Source of the DNA: Variovorax sp. WS11
GTDB taxonomy: Bacteria > Pseudomonadota > Gammaproteobacteria > Burkholderiales > Burkholderiaceae_C
Reading direction: 5' to 3'
NCBI RefSeq assembly: GCF_010499245.1
Contig: NZ_JAAGOW010000005.1
Coordinates: forward strand, 372,001-436,000
DNA length: 64,000 nucleotides
Under the pieces are notes generated by a model that saw only the letters and a list, made by a program, of their open reading frames with translations, made no database searches and was not told the origin of the DNA. Shown in pieces: positions 58,754-64,000 of the stretch (the stretch's first letter is position 1; the number at the start of each line of letters is the position of its first letter). Position numbers and translations under genes: made by a program.

Positions 58754-60139
58754 TCAGCTTTCGGCCGAGGCCGCCGCGCAGCGCAACTCGCTGCGGCAGC
58801 CCGCCAGCGAGGCCGCCTGCGCCGCCTCGTACAAGGCGAACTCGTCCTGCACCGCGGTGCCGAGCGCCGCCTCGAAGGCCGCGCGATTGCCGCCGGCTGC
58901 AGGGATGGACGTCCCCTCCGATCCCAGGTTCGAGCGGAAGATGCCCGCGGCGCTCACGGGCAGGAAGTCCTCATAGACCAGCGGCTGCAAGCGCAGCCAG
59001 CCGCCCGCCAGCAAATCATCCGGCGAAGCCTCCGCATCCGGCGGCGAGGCGGCGATGCGCTCCGCGTCCAGCGTGTAGCGGAAGTAGGCGAGCCGCTCGC
59101 GATGGAGCGTGGCCAGGTCGTCCGGAAAGGCTTCGAAGGCGTGCGCCAGCGCCGTGGCGCGCGGGACAGCGGCGCGCTCGGCCGCGAGCGCGCGCGCCAG
59201 CAGTTCGTCATACAGGGCCCGCCCCCGCGGGGTCAACGCGCAGCCGCGCTGCTCGATCTCGCCGAAGCGAGCGGTGTGCGTGCCGTCCGCGCCGCTCTCG
59301 CCCGGGAAGCGGATGCCCTCCTCCAGCGCCAGAAAGCTGGTCTGGCGCAGCAGGATGAGATGCCGGCGCCGCGGCGGTCCCTCGATCGAGTCCTTGGCGC
59401 GCAGCCCGCGCCTGTGCATCTCGGCCTGCGCTTCGTCGATGTCGAGCACGCGGGGCGTGAGGTGGTTGATGTGCGGGCCCTTGAAGCAGACCACGTCCGC
59501 CACCAGCGGGTGCGAGGCCCGCAGCTGGCGATAGGTCCCGATGTCGACCGTGGCCTCGCTGTGCCAGCGGAAGGTCTCGAGCGCCTGCGCGACGAAGGCC
59601 TGCGCCTGCGCACCCGTCAGGCCGCCCTGGCGCTCGGCCTGGTCGATCAGGGCCAGGCACTCCGGCGTGAAGATCCGGCGGCGGAGAAGGATCTCCGCCG
59701 CGCGCTGCCTGAGCGCCGCGTCCTCGATCAGCTCCAGCCGCAGCAGCGAGGTGAACACGCGAAAGGGATTGCGCTCCAGCGAGCGCTCGTCCACCGGCCT
59801 GAAGGCGGTCGCGTGCACGGGAACGCCCGCCATCGACAGGTCGTAGTAGCCCACCGGCTTCATGCCCATCAGCGCGAACAGGCGGCGCAGGGTCGACAGC
59901 TCGGAGGCGGTGCCCAGGCGGATCGCGCCATGGCGCTCCACGTCGAGCCGATCGAGCTGCTGCGCCGAACGCATGCGTGCGGCCAGCGCCTGGTCTTCGT
60001 GGAGCACCCGTGCATTGATGTCGGCCACCAGCTCCAGCAGCGTGCCGTACTGCGGAACCTCCGCCCTGTACATGGCGGACAGCGCGCGTGAAAACAGGGT
60101 GCGAATGTCGTCGGGATGAACGAAGGCATGGGTGCTCAT
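58754..60139 (-). CDS. hglS: 2-oxoadipate dioxygenase/decarboxylase (DUF1338)
   Basis: A 461-residue DUF1338 protein. It converts 2-oxoadipate to D-2-hydroxyglutarate with Fe(II) and oxygen. As recalled from the Pseudomonas putida HglS structure, metal ligands are His70, His226 and Glu294 and Arg74 is essential; this protein has exactly those residues at those positions (ERHGAIR, GPHINH, FGEIE). First gene of the leftward operon with the oxidase and aminotransferase, divergent from LysR at 60280. A possible promoter on the minus strand has CTGACA (60204-60199) and TATCGA (60182-60177). Confidence 0.93.
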   Translation of the reverse strand: MSTHAFVHPDDIRTLFSRALSAMYRAEVPQYGTLLELVADINARVLHEDQALAARMRSAQQLDRLDVERHGAIRLGTASELSTLRRLFALMGMKPVGYYDLSMAGVPVHATAFRPVDERSLERNPFRVFTSLLRLELIEDAALRQRAAEILLRRRIFTPECLALIDQAERQGGLTGAQAQAFVAQALETFRWHSEATVDIGTYRQLRASHPLVADVVCFKGPHINHLTPRVLDIDEAQAEMHRRGLRAKDSIEGPPRRRHLILLRQTSFLALEEGIRFPGESGADGTHTARFGEIEQRGCALTPRGRALYDELLARALAAERAAVPRATALAHAFEAFPDDLATLHRERLAYFRYTLDAERIAASPPDAEASPDDLLAGGWLRLQPLVYEDFLPVSAAGIFRSNLGSEGTSIPAAGGNRAAFEAALGTAVQDEFALYEAAQAASLAGCRSELRCAAASAES

Positions 60140-60279
60140 GGGCCCGGACTATGGCCGCGAACGGCCTCGATGGATATCGATAAGTCGTCAAGATTTGATG
60201 TCAGAATTGAATGAACCAGGTCGCGGTTCGGACGTCGCCTCCTTGAAGCCGCTTATCGGCTTGTTGCAGTTTCATCAAC

Positions 60280-61224
60280 ATGTTCAGACGAGAATTTCTC
60301 CCACCCGTGGGGCAGCTGATGGCCTTCGAAAGCGCCGCGCGCCATGGCAGCGTGTCGCGCGCCGCCGCGGAGCTGCACCTCACGCAAAGCGCGATCTCGC
60401 GGCAGATCAAGCAGCTGGAAGATCAGATCGGCACTGCGCTTTTCCATCGCGTGCGGCAGCGCGTGGTACTGACGGAGGCGGGCCGCGTTTACGCGGCGGA
60501 ACTGCGCGGGGGGCTCGAATCGCTGGCCAGCGCCACCCAGCGCGCCATGACGCTGGGCGGCATCGGCGACGTGCTCAACCTGGCGGCGCTGCCGATGTTC
60601 GCCACGCGCTGGCTGATCCCGCGCATGAAGCGCTTCGCCGCTCTGCAGCCGGACGTGACGGTCAACTTCGCGTCGCGCACGGAGCCCTTCGACTTCGCGC
60701 GCGAGCCCTTCGATGCGGCCATCCATTTCGGCGCGGCCTTCTGGCCGGGAGCTTCCTGCGACTACCTGCTCGGCGAGAGCGTGGTGCCGGTGTGCAGCCC
60801 CGAGTTCAAGCGCCGCCATCGCGTCCAGCACAAGGAGGATCTCGCCGGGCTGTGCCTGCTGCAGCAGTCCTCGCGCCCCACGCAGTGGGCCGAATGGTTC
60901 GAGCAGGTGAAGGTGGCGGCCCCCCATGCGATGCGCGGGCCGCGCTACGAGCAGTTCTCCATGCTCGCGCAGGCGGCGGCCAGCGGGCACGGGCTGGCCC
61001 TGGTGCCGCGCTTCCTGGTCGAGGAAGAGATCGCTGCCGAGCGCTTGGTGGTGCTGTTCCGGGAGGCGCTCATCACCCAGCACGCCTACTACCTGGCGAT
61101 CCCCGAGGCCGGCGGCAGGAACCGGCTGGTCCAGGCGTTCAGGGACTGGCTGGTGGGCGAGGCCTCCGCGGCCGCGCTCAAGCCAGCGCCGGCGCGGCCT
61201 GGCCTTCGCCCGCCGAAGACTTGA
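60280..61224 (+). CDS. LysR-family regulator (GcvA-like)
   Basis: A 314-residue LTTR: HTH at FESAARHGSVSRAAAELHLTQSAISRQIKQLED, then a GcvA-type effector domain (LNLAALPMFATRWLIPRMKRF). GcvA-like members often sense amino acids. It is divergent from hglS (140-bp gap) and converges on the ABC-transporter ATPase gene, with which it overlaps by 47 bp on the opposite strand. Probably controls the hglS operon. Confidence 0.93.
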   Translation: MFRREFLPPVGQLMAFESAARHGSVSRAAAELHLTQSAISRQIKQLEDQIGTALFHRVRQRVVLTEAGRVYAAELRGGLESLASATQRAMTLGGIGDVLNLAALPMFATRWLIPRMKRFAALQPDVTVNFASRTEPFDFAREPFDAAIHFGAAFWPGASCDYLLGESVVPVCSPEFKRRHRVQHKEDLAGLCLLQQSSRPTQWAEWFEQVKVAAPHAMRGPRYEQFSMLAQAAASGHGLALVPRFLVEEEIAAERLVVLFREALITQHAYYLAIPEAGGRNRLVQAFRDWLVGEASAAALKPAPARPGLRPPKT

Positions 61225-61975
61225 AGCGGCCCAGGAAGGCGCGTGTCGACTCCTGGCGGGGGTTGTCGATCACCACGCTCGGCGGCCCGCACTCGGCCAC
61301 CACGCCGTCGCGCATGAAGATCACCTGGTCCGCCACCTCGCGCGCGAAGCCGATCTCGTGCGTGACCAGGATCATGGTCATGCCCTCCTTCGCCAGGCCC
61401 TTGATGACGTTCAGGACTTCGCCGACCAGCTCCGGGTCCAGCGCCGAGGTCGCCTCGTCGAACAGCATCACGGCCGGCTTCATGGCCAGCGCACGCGCGA
61501 TCGCGACACGCTGCTTCTGTCCGCCGGACAGCTTGTCGGGGTAGTAGTCGGCGCGCTCCAACAGGCCCACCTTCTTCAGCAGTTCCCGCGCCGCGGCTTC
61601 CGCCTCGGCCTTGGGCGTCTTCAGCACGGTGACCGGGCCCTCCATCACGTTCTGCAGCGCTGTCATGTGCGGGAACAGGTTGAAGTGCTGGAACACCATC
61701 CCGGTGGACGCGCGGAACTTCGCCAGCTTCTTCTCGCTGGGCAGCGTCGTGTGCTTGCCGTTGAACTCGATGCTCTGGTCGCCGACGGTGATGCGCCCGC
61801 CCTCGGGCACCGACAGCAGGTTGATGCAGCGCAGCAGCGTGGACTTGCCCGAGCCCGAGGGCCCGATCATGGCCACCACCTGGCCGCGCTCGACCTGCAG
61901 GGTGATGTCCTTCAGGACCACGTGCGCGCCGAAGGATTTCTTCAGGCCCGCGATGTCGATCAAAGGCTGGTTCAT
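61178..61975 (-). CDS. Polar amino-acid ABC transporter, ATPase
   Basis: A 265-residue GlnQ/HisP-type ATPase: Walker A GPSGSGKSTLLR, signature LSGGQKQRVAIARAL, Walker B VMLFDEATSALD, and the H-loop VTHEIGFA. Its last 15 residues extend past the family end and overlap the convergent LysR gene. It lies 1 bp after the permease gene. With the next two genes it makes a complete importer for a polar amino acid, perhaps lysine or 2-aminoadipate given the neighbours. Confidence 0.95.
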   Translation of the reverse strand: MNQPLIDIAGLKKSFGAHVVLKDITLQVERGQVVAMIGPSGSGKSTLLRCINLLSVPEGGRITVGDQSIEFNGKHTTLPSEKKLAKFRASTGMVFQHFNLFPHMTALQNVMEGPVTVLKTPKAEAEAAARELLKKVGLLERADYYPDKLSGGQKQRVAIARALAMKPAVMLFDEATSALDPELVGEVLNVIKGLAKEGMTMILVTHEIGFAREVADQVIFMRDGVVAECGPPSVVIDNPRQESTRAFLGRFKSSAGEGQAAPALA

Positions 61976-61976
61976 C

Positions 61977-62780
61977 TCAAGCTTCCTTGGGGCCGGCGCC
62001 GTATTCCATGCGCTTGGCCCAGATGGTGATCGGCAGCAGCACGGCGAAGTACGCCACCGCGATGAAGGTGTAGACCTCGAGCGGGCGGTAGGTGTCGTGC
62101 GCGATCACCTGGCCCTGGTACAGCAGGTCCGGCACGGCCAGCACCGAGAGCAGCGAGGTGTTCTTCAGCTGCATGATCGACTGGTTCATCAAGGGCGGGA
62201 CCATCTTCTTGAAGGCCTGCGGCAGGATGATCCGCCGCATCAGCTGGAAGCGCGTCATGCCCAGCGCCTTGGCCGCCTCGGTCTGGCCGAGGTCGATGGA
62301 GATGATGCCGCCACGGACGATCTCCGAGTAGAAGGCGCCGCCGTACAGCGCCAGGCACAGGGTGGCGGCGCCCATCGCGGACATCTCGATGCCCGTGAGC
62401 ACCGGCAGCGCGTAGTAGAACCACACCAGTTGCACCAGCACGGGCGTACAGCGGAACACCTCGATGTAGGCGCGCAGCGGCGCCGTCAGCAGCGGGTTGC
62501 TGGAGAGCCTGCCGAGGCCGGTCAGCAGGCCGACCAGGAGGCCGAGGATCACGCAGATGACGGTGAAGACCAGCGTGTAGAGCAGGCCCGTGGCCAGCAG
62601 GGTGCGGTACTTCCAGAGGACGGCGAAGTCCCAGTCGTAGCCGGCCGCCGCTGCGCCCGGCGCGACCCCCGTGAAGTGCTTCGCCGCGGCCCACAGGCCG
62701 GCGATCGCAAGCACCACCAGCAGTGCCATCCCCAGGTGGGAGCGGCCCTTGTCTTCCGCCGCAGGCTCAGCGTATTGCAT
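61977..62780 (-). CDS. Polar amino-acid ABC transporter, permease
   Basis: A 267-residue HisM/GlnP-type permease with a hydrophobic first segment (about 16-34), a second (about 62-84), the family FRCTPVLVQLVWFYYALP segment, and the cytoplasmic EAAKALGMTRFQLMRRIILPQA loop that contacts the ATPase. Only one permease gene is present, so it probably forms a homodimer. GAGGAG precedes ATG 62780, which lies 10 bp after the binding-protein stop. Confidence 0.94.
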   Translation of the reverse strand: MQYAEPAAEDKGRSHLGMALLVVLAIAGLWAAAKHFTGVAPGAAAAGYDWDFAVLWKYRTLLATGLLYTLVFTVICVILGLLVGLLTGLGRLSSNPLLTAPLRAYIEVFRCTPVLVQLVWFYYALPVLTGIEMSAMGAATLCLALYGGAFYSEIVRGGIISIDLGQTEAAKALGMTRFQLMRRIILPQAFKKMVPPLMNQSIMQLKNTSLLSVLAVPDLLYQGQVIAHDTYRPLEVYTFIAVAYFAVLLPITIWAKRMEYGAGPKEA

Positions 62781-62790
62781 GACTGGCTCC

Positions 62791-63627
62791 TCAGAACTTG
62801 ATTTCGGGCGGGAAGGCGCTCGCGGGCACGCCGGCGAGTTTCTCCATGTTCTTCAGGATGATGCTGCGCACTTCGCCCTTGGTGCGGACATCGGCCAGCC
62901 ACGCGTTCGTCGCCTTCTGGAAGGCGGGATCGGACTCCTTGCGCAGGCCGATGCTCACCGGCGCGGTGTAGACGGGCTGGGGGATGTACATGGTGCCGAT
63001 CGATGCGCGCTTCGCGAGCAGCGGCTGCGCCAGCAGGATCACCAGGATCTGGCAATCGGAGCGGCCCGCCTGCAGCGCCATGGTGGCGGCGCCGGAGTTC
63101 TCGAGCCGGGTGACCTCGGCCTTGGGCAGCACCTTGGTGGCGAGCTGGTCATGGCTGGAGCCCACGTCCACCACGATCTTGGTCTCGGGCGTGTTGAGCT
63201 GCTCCCAGGTCTTCTGCGGATAGCCCTTCTTGCACACCGCCGTGTAGGTGTTGTCGAAGAGGGTCTCGCTGAAGTTGACGACCTCCTTGCGCGCGGGCGT
63301 GGGAGCCATGCCGAACATCGCGTCGATCTTGTTGGCCTGGAGGTCCAGCACCGCATTGCCCCAGGTGGTCTCGACATACTCGACCTTGGCGCCCAGCTTC
63401 TGCGCCAGGCTCTCGGAAAAGTCGGGACCGAAGCCCTCCCATTTGCCGGAGGCGAGGTCCTTGTTGAAGTAGGGAATGGCGCCGGCGACGGCACCCACGC
63501 GCAGGACCTTGGTCCGCTGCACCCGGGCCATCGCGCTTTCGGCTTCCTGCGCGGACGCAAGTCCGACCGCACACACACTCGTCAGCGCCACCAGGGCACG
63601 CAAGAAAAATCGCTTTGTCGTCAACAC
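62791..63627 (-). CDS. Polar amino-acid ABC transporter, substrate-binding protein
   Basis: A 278-residue family 3 binding protein: signal peptide LTTKRFFLRALVALTSVCAV ending GLASAQ, then KVLRVGAVAGAIPYFNKDLASGKWEG in pieces, GFGPDFSESLAQKLGAKVEY, NKIDAMFGMAPTPARKEVVNF. The start is set at GTG 63627, with GGAG 5 bases upstream and the signal peptide following at once; TTG 63624 is an alternative, and the frame is open to 63693. First gene of the three-gene transporter operon. Confidence 0.92.
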   Translation of the reverse strand: MLTTKRFFLRALVALTSVCAVGLASAQEAESAMARVQRTKVLRVGAVAGAIPYFNKDLASGKWEGFGPDFSESLAQKLGAKVEYVETTWGNAVLDLQANKIDAMFGMAPTPARKEVVNFSETLFDNTYTAVCKKGYPQKTWEQLNTPETKIVVDVGSSHDQLATKVLPKAEVTRLENSGAATMALQAGRSDCQILVILLAQPLLAKRASIGTMYIPQPVYTAPVSIGLRKESDPAFQKATNAWLADVRTKGEVRSIILKNMEKLAGVPASAFPPEIKF

Positions 63628-63881
63628 GTCATCTCCATGCAAGAAGCTTGCCATTGAAAGAATAGGAAAGTAATGCTCTCCAGCCCGAGCCAAGTCTAGA
63701 AGTCAGTGCTGTCACATTCAACGTGGCACATCGTCAGGACGACGAAAAGTTCTCGTCGATCCGTCAGCGCCTTCGACGACTTGGACGCTCGGTCATGGAT
63801 TGCGCAAGCTTCGCGCCAAGAGCCCCGCAAGGCGACTTCAGGTGGAAAGCGCATGAGCCATGACCTTGCGGTGCCTTCCCC
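63628..63881. other. Gene-free region between transporter and enolase-superfamily gene
   Basis: Holds the promoter of the leftward transporter and the end of the preceding gene. A weak stem CGACGA-N7-TCGTCG (about 63740-63760) is visible; no convincing promoter, operator or terminator can be assigned. Confidence 0.3.
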
Positions 63882-64000
63882 CTAGCCGGCGAAGGCGATT
63901 CGCTGCTTCTCGACGATCTTCCAATCCACTTCGACGCCGATGCCGGGGCCGGTCGGCACATGCACATGGCCCGCAGCCACGGGCGTCATCTGCGCAAGCA
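63882..64000 (-). CDS. Enolase-superfamily (mandelate racemase/MLE-like) protein, C-terminal fragment
   Basis: Only the last 39 codons are in the window; the gene enters from the right edge and stops with TAG at 63882-63884. The peptide GHVHVPTGPGIGVEVDW is the conserved C-terminal strand-turn of mandelate racemase/muconate lactonizing enzyme/sugar-acid dehydratase proteins. The catalytic residues lie outside the window, so the activity cannot be named. Confidence 0.7.
   Translation of the reverse strand, partial: LAQMTPVAAGHVHVPTGPGIGVEVDWKIVEKQRIAFAG

Noticed and set aside
63764..63967. A 67-codon minus-strand frame near the right edge
   Set aside because: It overlaps the enolase-superfamily C-terminus in another frame and has a basic, Ser/Arg-rich translation without family features.

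Overview
The window is GC-rich DNA, densely coding on both strands, with short intergenic gaps and GGAGACAA-type ribosome binding sites. Everything points to a betaproteobacterium of the Burkholderiales, most like Comamonadaceae such as Variovorax or its relatives. The clues are five orphan Bug (TctC-type) solute receptors, a pyruvate dehydrogenase operon with an extra lipoyl domain on the E3 subunit, many LysR-controlled catabolic operons and an IS1634-family element. No rRNA, tRNA, CRISPR array or phage module was seen. The genus is an inference.

Layout. 1-7045 (minus): the pyruvate dehydrogenase operon aceE-aceF-lpdA, then an esterase and the first codons of an NADP-malic enzyme. 7300-7716: a near-perfect SoxR-type promoter in front of a small gene with an apparent frameshift. 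7790-10616: an SRPBCC protein, a von Willebrand (Bat-like) membrane protein and an unknown protein. 10618-12580: a complete IS1634-family element, with inverted repeats and a 6-bp target duplication, inserted exactly where two convergent genes share a CTAG stop. 12913-18448: a GntR-controlled catabolic operon (VOC dioxygenase-like, FAH hydrolase, Bug receptor, DUF1185, MDR oxidoreductase, GntR) divergent from an FMN reductase. 18469-19097: a VapBC toxin-antitoxin pair. 19223-21146: an alpha/beta hydrolase and its LysR.

21190-30010 is the most striking block. It is one long leftward operon: RraA-like protein, amidase, two Bug receptors, the three 5-oxoprolinase-type subunits PxpB, PxpC and PxpA, a biotin carrier, a biotin carboxylase, and a second carrier-like protein lacking the biotinyl lysine. 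Together these are the parts of a urea-amidolyase-like machine split into separate genes, which suggests ATP- and biotin-dependent opening of a lactam or amide. A LysR (30112) diverges from it. 31046-35289 is another leftward operon: orphan periplasmic binding protein, two RraA-family proteins, an aminotransferase and a third RraA-family protein. Its promoter carries a 47-bp stretch matching the promoter of the hydrolase/LysR pair 15 kb away.

35356-41538: a LysR-controlled operon for a 2-hydroxy/2-oxo acid, with a split ThDP decarboxylase (ComD/ComE-like), aldehyde dehydrogenase, Bug receptor and FAD-linked oxidase. 41571-44447: an orphan amino-acid binding protein and a tannase-family lipoprotein. 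44483-53210: a tartrate catabolic operon (LysR, tartrate dehydrogenase, DctA, glycerate kinase, pyruvate kinase, enolase, Bug receptor) that carries a route from tartrate to pyruvate; the same LysR operator and promoter occur twice. 53223-63627: amino-acid catabolism, with a racemase plus aspartate dehydrogenase, then a second racemase, Lrp regulator, aminotransferase, D-2-hydroxyglutarate dehydrogenase-like oxidase and 2-oxoadipate dioxygenase HglS (the lower lysine / 2-aminoadipate pathway), a LysR, and a polar amino-acid ABC transporter. The window ends inside an enolase-superfamily gene.
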